Origin: JADKIH01 sp964486655
GTDB lineage: Bacteria; Bacteroidota; Bacteroidia; AKYH767-A; 2013-40CM-41-45
DNA: 13,733 nt
NCBI GenBank assembly: GCA_964486655.1
Contig: CAZAON010000326.1
Location: forward strand, 1 to 13,733
Direction: 5' to 3'
The notes below the pieces were generated by a model. That model saw nothing but the letters and a program-made list of their open reading frames with translations, was not told where the DNA came from and searched no databases. Below are positions 1-6,768 of the stretch, piece by piece (within the stretch, counting starts at the first letter, position 1; each line of letters starts with the position of its first letter). Position numbers and translations under genes: made by a program.

Positions 1-1
1 A

Positions 2-943
2 AAAGAACATCCGAACATCCGTCAGTCACTCGAGTATTTGATGACTAAGAAAGACCTGCGCAAATTGATCGACATATCCTGGAATCTATGGATGTTCTGG
101 TGGATCAATGCACATACAAAAGAAGGATACACATGGCTGAAGAAAGTTTGGACACTTTATAAAGAAGAAAAGATGTCGTACGATGATCACACGTTTTCGA
201 TATTAGCGTCAAACGTTGGTTTCATGTCGTTCTTACAAAGGGATTTCGAATTGTTCAATGAATCGATCATTCAAAATCTGGATCTGATTCTCGCGCAGGA
301 CGATGATGAACTGGTGGCAACAACGACTCTGGTAACAGGAGTAGTAAAAACAATTATGAAAGAATACTCTCTTGCAGATCAGTTGTTGAATACGAGTTTG
401 AAGGGATTTCGCAAAATCGGACTTTCAACCGGAATCAGCCTTGCACTAAGCGCGCTCGGTAGAAATGCCAACTACGATGGTCAGCGCATTGCGGAAGCAA
501 AGGCATACTACAAAGAAAGTATGGAGCTGGCTAAAAGAGATAACAATGAAATCTCTGTTATCATTTGCCTGAGCGGATTTGCATTGTGCGAGGTAATGGA
601 GAAAAATGAAGATGCGAAAAATTATTTGCGCGAATGTATTTTGCTTAGCCAGAGTCTGCACTTTTACGAAGCGCTTGCATGGTCAATCGAAATCTGGTCA
701 CTGGTTTCTATCAACGAAAATAAATTCGTTCATGCCATAACACTCATGGGAGCTGTAGATCATTTGAGAAACACGACACACTTACCGGTTTGGGAAGATC
801 TGCAGGCCATCATCATTGATGCGAAAAATAAAATTAAGAGTCAGATGGATGAAAAGATTTTTGAAGATGCATGGAATAATGGTGCGGCGATGAGTCTGGA
901 GGGGATGATTGGGTTTGCGATGGACGAAGTTGCGCGTATCTGA
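2..943 (+). CDS. C-terminal part of a predicted ATPase / TPR-like signalling protein (5' truncated by window edge)
   Basis: The reading frame is open to the left edge of the window, so the TTG/ATG codons near 38-43 are internal and the real start lies upstream. The first visible residues (EHPNIRQSLEYL, then a Trp-rich helix and HTKEGYTWLKK) match the region after the NTPase domain of COG3903-type predicted ATPases, usually written EHDNLRAALEW...WWLRGHxxEGRRWLE. The rest is alpha-helical and TPR-like (for example ISLALSALGRNANYDGQ and EAKAYYKESMELAKRDN). The tail, with ITLMGAVDHLR, EKIFEDAWNNGAAMSLE and a final helix, is the usual C-terminal signature of these proteins. Full-length relatives carry an N-terminal adenylate cyclase or winged-helix domain plus an AAA-like/NB-ARC ATPase and act as signalling or regulatory ATPases; which N-terminus is present here cannot be seen. 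No partner gene follows; the next gene is convergent. The family assignment is fairly sure, the biological role unknown. Confidence 0.75.
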   Translation, partial: KEHPNIRQSLEYLMTKKDLRKLIDISWNLWMFWWINAHTKEGYTWLKKVWTLYKEEKMSYDDHTFSILASNVGFMSFLQRDFELFNESIIQNLDLILAQDDDELVATTTLVTGVVKTIMKEYSLADQLLNTSLKGFRKIGLSTGISLALSALGRNANYDGQRIAEAKAYYKESMELAKRDNNEISVIICLSGFALCEVMEKNEDAKNYLRECILLSQSLHFYEALAWSIEIWSLVSINENKFVHAITLMGAVDHLRNTTHLPVWEDLQAIIIDAKNKIKSQMDEKIFEDAWNNGAAMSLEGMIGFAMDEVARI

Positions 944-996
944 ATTATTACGTTGATTTGAATTTGAAAGTCGCGTTAAACTTCGCCCATCGTTAT

Positions 997-1686
997 TCAA
1001 ATTAATCCTTTATTCTCCGATTCAAACTGAAAACCCAGACGCTTTCCGGTAATGATTCTGTTCTGCAATCCGGACTCCTGAACTTCACGAACTGAAATTT
1101 CCGTGATACGATCGAAAGGAGGAGTAAACGGATCGAAGTCGAGGCTATAAAGTATCGTGGACTGAACAATTTGCATTATTTGATCTGCGTCAAAAACATT
1201 CGTTGAAAAATCGGAATACCCATAGGCAAATTGTTTTTTGCCTTCGACGAAAAAATGACCTTCGCGGTTCACAAATATTCGGGCTAATAAATAACCGACA
1301 TCATTCGAACGATTGTATTTAAAGCTGTCGGCTAAAAAATTATATATGAAGATTTTTCCGCAGAAAGCACGCTTCGGATCCTGCTGCACATATTTATTGC
1401 GCCAGATTTCATGATTGTTGTCAAACGTAAAAATATTGGTATGCATGACAAACAGCAGTGTCTCGTCTGATAATGTAAACTGAACTTCAAATTCACCGTT
1501 ATCGGAATAAGAAACTGTTTCGTCCTTGCTGATTTCTTTAACGGATGATTTAAGATCCGATACAAGGTGAGAAAGACAATTCTTTACTTCAGAAAAGACT
1601 ACACGGGTTTTTTCAAAAACCTCTTTCTTGAGGAGAATTTTCTCACCAAGAATCTTTAAAATCCTTTCGTTTGACTCTTCAGACAT
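997..1686 (-). CDS. Hypothetical protein co-transcribed with proS
   Basis: This is a 229-residue soluble protein with no signal peptide or membrane segment, and I do not recognise its family. The N-terminal third (about residues 1-55) is charged and helical. From about residue 58 it appears to be alternating beta-strands rich in Phe and Tyr (GEFEVQFTLSDETLLFVMH, KIFIYNFLADSF, GYLLARIFVNREGHFFVEG), followed by a helix (DADQIMQIVQSTILYSLDF, residues 166-184) and a short C-terminal strand region. Only two cysteines are present (37 and 109), so a zinc finger is unlikely. It starts 5 nt after the proS stop codon on the same strand, so it is almost certainly translated from the proS message. That suggests a housekeeping or translation-linked role, which is inference only. 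The composition resembles the neighbours and gives no hint of recent transfer. Confidence 0.8.
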   Translation of the reverse strand: MSEESNERILKILGEKILLKKEVFEKTRVVFSEVKNCLSHLVSDLKSSVKEISKDETVSYSDNGEFEVQFTLSDETLLFVMHTNIFTFDNNHEIWRNKYVQQDPKRAFCGKIFIYNFLADSFKYNRSNDVGYLLARIFVNREGHFFVEGKKQFAYGYSDFSTNVFDADQIMQIVQSTILYSLDFDPFTPPFDRITEISVREVQESGLQNRIITGKRLGFQFESENKGLI

Positions 1687-1691
1687 TCGTA

Positions 1692-3161
1692 TTAATATGC
1701 CTTTGCAAAAATTACACGTTGTTTGGACGGATTACCGGTGAGTATGCACTTACCTTCTTCCGATTTATTGTTTAATGGAATACAACGGATCGTGGCTTTC
1801 GTTTCATCCTTAATTTTCTTTTCTGTCTCCGGTGTTCCATCCCAATGAGCGTAAATGAATCCCCCCTCTTCTACCAGTCGTTTAAACTCCTCATAGCTGT
1901 CGGCCTTGAAAGTATGTGTTTCACGATAGTCGACTGCCTTGCGGTAAATGTTATCCTGAATCTGCGTTAACAGATGTTCAATCTTCAATGTAAGATCCGT
2001 GAGTTGCATTACTGATTTCTCCTTGGTGTCTCTCCGTGCAACTTCGACGGTACCGTTTTCGATGTCACGCGGACCGATTGCGATTCGTACCGGAACACCT
2101 TTCAATTCGTACTCCGCGAATTTCCATCCCGGTTTATTTGTATCGCTGTTATCATATTTAACCGAAATATTTTTACTGCGTAAATCAGCTACGATTTTTT
2201 CCGCCACCACCGAAATAGTTTGCAGCTGTTCTTCACCCTTAAAGATAGGAACAATTACGACTTGTATTGGCGCCAGTTGTGGAGGCAATACCAATCCGTC
2301 GTCATCGCTGTGCGCCATGATCAATGCTCCCATCAGTCGGGTTGATACGCCCCAGGAAGTTGCCCAGACGAAATCCTGTTTTCCGTCTTTCCCGGTAAAC
2401 CGTACATCAAATGCCTTCGCAAAATTCTGTCCGAGGAAGTGTGATGTTCCCGCCTGCAATGCCTTCCCATCCTGCATCAATGCTTCAATGCAATAGGTAT
2501 CAATAGCGCCGGCAAATTTTTCACTTTCTGTTTTTACTCCTTTGATTACCGGCACTCCCATATATTGTTCCGCGAATACTGAATACACATCAAGCATTTT
2601 TCTTGTTTCTTCAATTGCCTCTTCAGCTGTCGCATGAGCGGTATGGCCTTCCTGCCAGAGAAATTCGGCTGTTCGCAGAAACAGCCGGGTTCTCATTTCC
2701 CAACGAACGACATTCGCCCACTGATTAATAAGTAAAGGCAAATCACGATAGGATTGAATCCAGCCTTTATAAGTATTCCAGATAATTGTCTCTGAAGTAG
2801 GCCTGATAATAAGTTCTTCTTCCAATTTCGCTTCCGGATCAACGATAATCTGCCCATCTTCTCCGTTTTTGAGCCTGTAATGGGTAACCACTGCACATTC
2901 CTTCGCAAAACCCTCAATATGAGAGGCTTCTTTACTAAAAAACGACTTTGGTATAAATAACGGGAAATAGGCATTCATATGCCCGGTTTCCTTAAACATC
3001 TTATCGAGGATTGACTGCATTTTTTCCCAGATAGCGTATCCGTACGGTTTAATGACCATACAGCCTCTGACGGCTGAATTTTCGGCCAGATCGGCCTTGA
3101 CAACCAGATCGTTATACCATTGTGAATAGTTCTCGGCGCGGGTAGGGATATTCTTACTCAT
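1692..3161 (-). CDS. proS: Prolyl-tRNA synthetase, archaeal/eukaryal type (class II)
   Basis: ProRS charges tRNA(Pro) with proline using ATP in the cytoplasm. The 489-residue length fits the short archaeal/eukaryal-type enzyme, without the INS editing domain inserted between motifs 2 and 3 in the E. coli type. Visible class II signatures are RPTSE at residues 120-124, motif 2 around RWE (153-155) with FLWQEGHTAH (167-176), GTSHFLGQNF (238-247), and motif 3 SWGVSTRLMGAL (269-280) followed by HSDDDGLVLPP (284-294). The anticodon-binding domain covers about residues 295-400, and a C-terminal domain ends in AKAY with the terminal tyrosine typical of this type. In the C-terminal domain only C460 and C472 remain; three of the four usual zinc-ligand cysteines seem to be replaced (WDG instead of CG, CILTG instead of CxxCG). 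A likely promoter lies at 3196-3203, and a hypothetical gene follows after 5 nt. Confidence 0.97.
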   Translation of the reverse strand: MSKNIPTRAENYSQWYNDLVVKADLAENSAVRGCMVIKPYGYAIWEKMQSILDKMFKETGHMNAYFPLFIPKSFFSKEASHIEGFAKECAVVTHYRLKNGEDGQIIVDPEAKLEEELIIRPTSETIIWNTYKGWIQSYRDLPLLINQWANVVRWEMRTRLFLRTAEFLWQEGHTAHATAEEAIEETRKMLDVYSVFAEQYMGVPVIKGVKTESEKFAGAIDTYCIEALMQDGKALQAGTSHFLGQNFAKAFDVRFTGKDGKQDFVWATSWGVSTRLMGALIMAHSDDDGLVLPPQLAPIQVVIVPIFKGEEQLQTISVVAEKIVADLRSKNISVKYDNSDTNKPGWKFAEYELKGVPVRIAIGPRDIENGTVEVARRDTKEKSVMQLTDLTLKIEHLLTQIQDNIYRKAVDYRETHTFKADSYEEFKRLVEEGGFIYAHWDGTPETEKKIKDETKATIRCIPLNNKSEEGKCILTGNPSKQRVIFAKAY

Positions 3162-3195
3162 AATTGTTGGTACGGTGTTTGTAAAATGTGCGAAA

Positions 3196-3203
3196 CAAAA
3201 GTA
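3196..3203 (-). promoter_or_regulatory. Candidate Bacteroidota -7 promoter element for proS
   Basis: Read on the minus strand this is TACTTTTG, an exact match to the Bacteroidota sigma-ABfr -7 consensus TAnnTTTG. It lies 35-42 nt upstream of the proS start. About 20 nt further upstream is TTA within GGTTAACG rather than the TTG expected for the -33 element, so the match is partial. The short AT-rich divergent spacer (3162-3274) must hold promoters for both proS and the lipoprotein gene; no equally good element is seen for the plus strand (TAATTTTA near 3234-3241 is a one-mismatch candidate). Confidence 0.4.
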
Positions 3204-3262
3204 AAAATAAATATAAGCATACGTTAACCTCCCTAATTTTAGGATGCTTATAAAGCCCGGAA

Positions 3263-3266
3263 AGGA
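3263..3266 (+). promoter_or_regulatory. Shine-Dalgarno-like AGGA before the lipoprotein gene
   Basis: AAAGGA ends 8 nt before the ATG at 3275 and is followed by an A-rich spacer. Bacteroidota generally rely little on Shine-Dalgarno pairing and most starts in this window have no such motif, so this one stands out and supports the ATG at 3275 as the true start. Confidence 0.35.
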
Positions 3267-3274
3267 ACAAAAAG

Positions 3275-5137
3275 ATGAAAACTATCAAAACAATTCTAGC
3301 AGCAACTTTATTCATTGTTACTGCATCCTGCACTTCTACCTATCATGCAGGAAAACCAGATGATGTTTACTATTCAACCAAAGATCCGGTTGATCCAGCT
3401 CCTCAACCGGTAACTCAGGCTCCTGCTCCCGTTCAGGAAAATTACGATAACGGCAACAATACTAATTACGGCAATTCAGGTTACGATCAGAATAATCAGA
3501 ATCAACAGTACGATCAGAATCAACAATACGATTCTCAGAATAACAATTCAAACAGTACACAGTATACCGATCCAAACGGTACTACTTACATTACCAATAA
3601 TTACAACGGAGATTATTACGATTACGAATACTCTTCCAAAATCCGCCGCTTTTATGAGCCTGCTTATGGCTACGGTTATTACGATCCTTACTACACAAAT
3701 TCATATTGGTATAATTACAGTCCGGCTTCATGGGGAGTCAGTATTTATTTAGGATACAACTGGTGGGCCCCTTCTTATTATTATACCAGTCCGTTTTGCT
3801 ACGGTGGCTGGGGATTCGGAATAAGCTATGGTTATCCTTACTACGGTTATGGCGGTTATCCTTATTACGGATATGGTTATGGTTACCCATATTATGGTTA
3901 TGGTTATGGTGGATATAATCATGGTTACTATCACGGATACAATGATGGTTACTGGCATGGATACAACGATGGATATTATGGCGGTAATCCAAATCCTTAC
4001 TATTACAATTCATATGATGCGACCAGTTATTATTATGGTCCGCGTGGTTCAACCGGTAGCAATAGTCCGCGCGCCGGTGCACAACGTGCCAATGTGGTTT
4101 CTCCTTTAAGCACGAAGTATGAAGAAGCTGTTTCCAAAGGAACAATCAGTCGCTCAACAGGTGTGGAAACAATACCTTCAAGTGTGAGCAGATCAAGGGA
4201 TAATTCAGGTTCAGGTACACCATCTTTAAATAATGATGCCTCAAAAGGCCGTAACAATTCTACTGCGCAGCCTGCTACAGGTGTTTCACGCGATAGCAAA
4301 AATTCAAATCAGGTTGCTCCTGTTCAACAAGGTGGTGTAAGTACTAAACCCGATACTCGTCAGAATAATCAGAATACCGGTACGATGAGTCCGTCAAATC
4401 AAACCAATACCAGACCTGATACCCGTCAGAATACCGGAACGATGAGTCCGTCAAATCAGACCAATACCAAACCTGATACCCGTCAGAATAATCAGAATAC
4501 AGGAACGATGAGTCCGTCAAATCAGACTAATACCAGACCTGATACCCGTCAGAATAATCAGAACAGTGGTACGATGACTCCTTCAAAACAAAATAATACC
4601 CGTCCTGATACGCGTCAAAACAATCAGAGTAATGGTTCAATGAGTCCGTCTACGCAACCTAACAATCGTCCTGATCAGCGTAAGAATCAATATCAGAACC
4701 AGGCTCCTTCCCGTACGAATGAAGGCAGAAACAATCAGAATAATAATAACAATCAGATACAGCCTTCAAATTCGAATCAGCAACGTCAGAACAATCAGCA
4801 AAACTCTTCCCGTGAAAAGGAATATAAGGAAATGTTCAAGAATAACGAATCGAAAAAGTATCAATCAGATGAAGACCGTAATCAGACTATAATCAGAGAT
4901 AACGATTCAAGAAATTATTCTCCGAGAAACGAACAAATGGATTCACATCAGGAAGAAATTCGCGAGAGTAAAAGTAAACAGGAGCGTATTGAAACAGCTC
5001 CACGCCAGGAAAACAGAACGCCTGTATTCCAGCCGAGAAATGAACCAAGACAATATAATGCTCCTTCGACACCAAGCCGATCACAGCCAAGTACACCTGC
5101 CCCTCAGAACAACGGTGGTGGCGGCAGAAGAAGATAA
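3275..5137 (+). CDS. Low-complexity Tyr/Gly- and Asn/Gln-rich lipoprotein of unknown function
   Basis: The 620-residue product begins with a type II signal peptide (MKTIKTILAATLFIVTASC), giving a probable lipidated Cys19, so it is envelope-anchored. Segments in order: a short conserved-looking stretch with DDVYYSTKDP (29-38), similar to the DDVYYS motif I associate with Bacteroidota envelope proteins; a Pro-rich linker (39-53); an Asn/Gln/Tyr-rich prion-like stretch (54-115); a Tyr/Gly/Trp-rich domain (129-255) with repeated GYPYYGYG and a His-containing part (HGYYHGYNDGYWHGYND, 216-232); a Ser-rich linker; imperfect 22-residue repeats (357 to about 472); an Asn/Gln- and charge-rich region; and a GGGGRRR C-terminus. 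No enzyme domain is visible. It is divergent from proS and upstream of the OmpP1/FadL gene. Such proteins are sometimes labelled 'prolyl-tRNA synthetase' in databases; nothing in the sequence supports that. A structural or adhesive surface or periplasmic role is inference. Confidence 0.85.
   Translation: MKTIKTILAATLFIVTASCTSTYHAGKPDDVYYSTKDPVDPAPQPVTQAPAPVQENYDNGNNTNYGNSGYDQNNQNQQYDQNQQYDSQNNNSNSTQYTDPNGTTYITNNYNGDYYDYEYSSKIRRFYEPAYGYGYYDPYYTNSYWYNYSPASWGVSIYLGYNWWAPSYYYTSPFCYGGWGFGISYGYPYYGYGGYPYYGYGYGYPYYGYGYGGYNHGYYHGYNDGYWHGYNDGYYGGNPNPYYYNSYDATSYYYGPRGSTGSNSPRAGAQRANVVSPLSTKYEEAVSKGTISRSTGVETIPSSVSRSRDNSGSGTPSLNNDASKGRNNSTAQPATGVSRDSKNSNQVAPVQQGGVSTKPDTRQNNQNTGTMSPSNQTNTRPDTRQNTGTMSPSNQTNTKPDTRQNNQNTGTMSPSNQTNTRPDTRQNNQNSGTMTPSKQNNTRPDTRQNNQSNGSMSPSTQPNNRPDQRKNQYQNQAPSRTNEGRNNQNNNNNQIQPSNSNQQRQNNQQNSSREKEYKEMFKNNESKKYQSDEDRNQTIIRDNDSRNYSPRNEQMDSHQEEIRESKSKQERIETAPRQENRTPVFQPRNEPRQYNAPSTPSRSQPSTPAPQNNGGGGRRR
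3824..3985 (+). repeat. Short degenerate Tyr/Gly-coding repeats
   Basis: This stretch encodes residues 184-237 of the lipoprotein. Degenerate units of the type GGTTATCCTTACTACGG recur about three times in the first half, then GGTTACTATCACGG-like and GGATACAATGATGG-like units follow. At the protein level the units are GYPYYGYG, then NHGYYHGYNDGYWHGYND. Synonymous third-position changes between units suggest that the amino-acid pattern, rather than only the DNA repeat, has been kept. Confidence 0.7.
4343..4690 (+). repeat. Tandem 66-bp (22-residue) coding repeat array
   Basis: Five tandem units lie inside the lipoprotein gene: 4343-4408, 4409-4465, 4466-4531, 4532-4597 and 4598-4663, with a decayed sixth partial unit after that. 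The consensus unit is T-[KR]-PDTRQNNQNTGTMSPSNQTN. Unit 2 is 57 bp and lacks one in-frame NNQ triplet (9 bp). Units 1-4 are near-identical at the DNA level, while units 5-6 have diverged, a gradient expected from slippage or unequal recombination. All length changes are multiples of 3, so the frame is preserved. Confidence 0.9.
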
Positions 5138-5173
5138 TTAATTAAATAGTTAATTGATAAATCCCAAAGTGTT

Positions 5174-5216
5174 ATGCCCGCATGCAATTCTGTTTTATAA
5201 CCATGCGGGCATTTTT
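5174..5216 (+). terminator. Perfect 11-bp hairpin with T-run between lipoprotein and porin genes
   Basis: The arms ATGCCCGCATG (5174-5184) and CATGCGGGCAT (5202-5212) pair perfectly around a 17-nt loop, followed by TTTTT (5212-5216). It is a Rho-independent terminator candidate for the lipoprotein gene. It sits 6 nt before the porin ATG at 5223, so it could instead act as an attenuator or an mRNA-processing/stability hairpin. It also argues against the upstream TTG at 5154 as the porin start, since that would place the hairpin inside the coding region. Confidence 0.75.
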
Positions 5217-5222
5217 AAAACT

Positions 5223-6680
5223 ATGAAAACGAAAAAAATCCTCACGCTTATTTTAATCAGTTTAATTGTTGCAAATGCAAATGCACAAACTGATATGGAT
5301 GCATTCCGCTACACAGGACAATCCATTACCGGAACTGCACGATACTCCGCAATGGCAGGCGCTTTTGGAGCTGTTGGAGGTGATTTTACGACACTCTCTC
5401 ACAACCCGGCCGGCATCGGAATTTACCGTTCATCGGAATTTACATTTACACCGTCAGTGTATATAAATAGTACGACTTCTAATTTCGTTGGAAACTCTTT
5501 GAAATCGGATAAATCGAATTTCAATTTTGGAAACATCGGATTAGTTTATACGAATTTGTTATCGAAGAATCCGACTTCTGTTGGATGGAAAAGCTGGAAC
5601 TTTGGGATTGGTTATAACAGAATTGAAAATTTTCATTCGAGAACAAGCTACATGGGCGTAAATCCGTCCAGTTCCATGATTGACAATTTCACACAGAACT
5701 CCCAGGGAATTAATTATACTGACCTGGATCCTTTTTATGAGTATCTGGCTTATATGACTTATCTGACAAATCCGGATTCACTGAACAATTATTACAGTAC
5801 CGTTTCAGCAGGTGATGTCTTACAATCCAGGTCTGATGAAACACGTGGTGCAATTGGCGAAACGGTTTTTACATTCGGAGGAAATTATTCGAATAAATTA
5901 TATCTCGGAGTTACGATGGGCATTAAGTCGGTGCGGTATGAGTACGATTCATATTATGAAGAGAAGGCTAATAACCCGGCAGACACGTTAAGTTATTTTT
6001 CACTGGCGGAAAATGTAACTACACACGGATCCGGAATTGATTTCAAATTCGGAATGATATACCGTCCAACCGATATGCTTCGGTTTGGAGTAGCGATACA
6101 TACGCCTACCTGGTTTTCCATGCATGATGATTTTCAGAACATAATGACGAGTAAGTTTGACGGAGGATTCAGGGCAAATGAAGATTCGCCATTCGGTGAA
6201 TTTGATTATGACCTGACAACACCATTTAGTGTGATAGGAAGTGCGGCTGTAATTCTTGGCAAACAGGGTATAATCAGCGCCGATTATCAATACACTGATT
6301 TTAGTGATGCGAGATTCGATTCTTACGGAACTACATTTTCAAGTGTCAACAATCTGATTCAGAAAAAATATACGGGAGTTCATACTGCAAGAATTGGCGG
6401 AGAATTAGTACTTGACGACGTAAGTCTTCGTGGGGGGTTCGCCATGTCAACTTCGCCGATTGCAGAAGGATATAAAGCAGGCAGTTCTGATTTTTCCAAA
6501 AAGAGTTTTTCGGGCGGAATCGGATTCAGACCCGGTAGAATGTTTTTAGATCTGGGCTACGTTTATACACTGAGTGATCAGTATTATCAGCCCTATACTT
6601 TAGAAGACATTGCTGTACCGGGAGTTAAAAACCGTGTTATATCGAGCAACATATTACTTACTGTTGGAGTAAAGTTTTAA
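5223..6680 (+). CDS. OmpP1/FadL family outer-membrane transport protein
   Basis: The 485-residue precursor begins at ATG 5223 with a clean signal peptide (MKTKKILTLILISLIVANANA, cleavage before QTD). The frame is open further upstream to a TTG at 5154, but that extension would precede the signal peptide and translate through the hairpin, so I reject it. The mature N-terminus has ARYSAMAGAFGAVGGD followed by LSHNPAGIGIYR, the hallmark of the Bacteroidota OmpP1/FadL/TodX family (often labelled 'hemin receptor'). The remainder is amphipathic beta-strands with aromatic girdles (LYLGVTMGIK, MLRFGVAIHTPTWF, GIISADYQYTDFSD, FLDLGYVY), ending in NILLTVGVKF with the C-terminal Phe of Bam-inserted barrels. 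The likely role is diffusion of hydrophobic compounds across the outer membrane; the substrate is unknown. It follows the lipoprotein gene and ends at a strong terminator (6714-6742). Confidence 0.9.
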   Translation: MKTKKILTLILISLIVANANAQTDMDAFRYTGQSITGTARYSAMAGAFGAVGGDFTTLSHNPAGIGIYRSSEFTFTPSVYINSTTSNFVGNSLKSDKSNFNFGNIGLVYTNLLSKNPTSVGWKSWNFGIGYNRIENFHSRTSYMGVNPSSSMIDNFTQNSQGINYTDLDPFYEYLAYMTYLTNPDSLNNYYSTVSAGDVLQSRSDETRGAIGETVFTFGGNYSNKLYLGVTMGIKSVRYEYDSYYEEKANNPADTLSYFSLAENVTTHGSGIDFKFGMIYRPTDMLRFGVAIHTPTWFSMHDDFQNIMTSKFDGGFRANEDSPFGEFDYDLTTPFSVIGSAAVILGKQGIISADYQYTDFSDARFDSYGTTFSSVNNLIQKKYTGVHTARIGGELVLDDVSLRGGFAMSTSPIAEGYKAGSSDFSKKSFSGGIGFRPGRMFLDLGYVYTLSDQYYQPYTLEDIAVPGVKNRVISSNILLTVGVKF

Positions 6681-6713
6681 GAAAGTGTTTCATGTTTACG
6701 TGTAGTGTTTAAG

Positions 6714-6742
6714 AAGGCTGCCTCGAAAGGGCAGCTTTTTTT
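6714..6742 (+). terminator. Rho-independent terminator after the OmpP1/FadL gene
   Basis: Stem AAGGCTGCC (6714-6722) pairs with GGCAGCTTT (6730-6738), with one G-U pair, around a 7-nt loop. A run of seven T (6736-6742) overlaps the right arm. It lies 34 nt after the porin stop codon. On the minus strand the same hairpin is followed only by a broken T-run (TTCTT), so it may weakly terminate the convergent TPR gene as well. Confidence 0.9.
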
Positions 6743-6768
6743 ATTAGTCCGGTGAAAAGCCTTTGCTC

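Noticed and set aside
956..1002. Inverted repeat ATTTGAAT...ATTCAAAT between the convergent genes as a terminator
   Set aside because: Only 8 AT-rich pairs, a loop of about 31 nt, no T-run, and it overlaps the stop codon of the minus-strand gene. No convincing terminator is seen in 944-996.
1999..2496. 165-codon plus-strand frame inside proS
   Set aside because: It is antisense to conserved ProRS motifs, and its Ser/Thr/Cys-rich composition is typical of a shadow frame.
3738..4145. Long minus-strand open frames, and a plus-strand Met/Ile/Val-rich frame, in the Tyr/Gly-coding region
   Set aside because: They mirror the repetitive GGTTAT codons of the lipoprotein gene, have strongly biased composition (His/Asn or Ile/Thr runs) and no start context or family match.
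4343..4690. Possible CRISPR-like array
   Set aside because: The repeats are directly tandem without spacers, stay in frame and encode protein; they are a coding minisatellite.
3275..5137. Database-style label 'prolyl-tRNA synthetase' for the lipoprotein
   Set aside because: No synthetase motif is present; the label probably arises from proximity to the real proS.
5154..5222. Upstream TTG start giving a 508-residue OmpP1/FadL precursor
   Set aside because: It would put 23 residues before a clean signal peptide and translate through the 11-bp hairpin; ATG 5223 is much more plausible.
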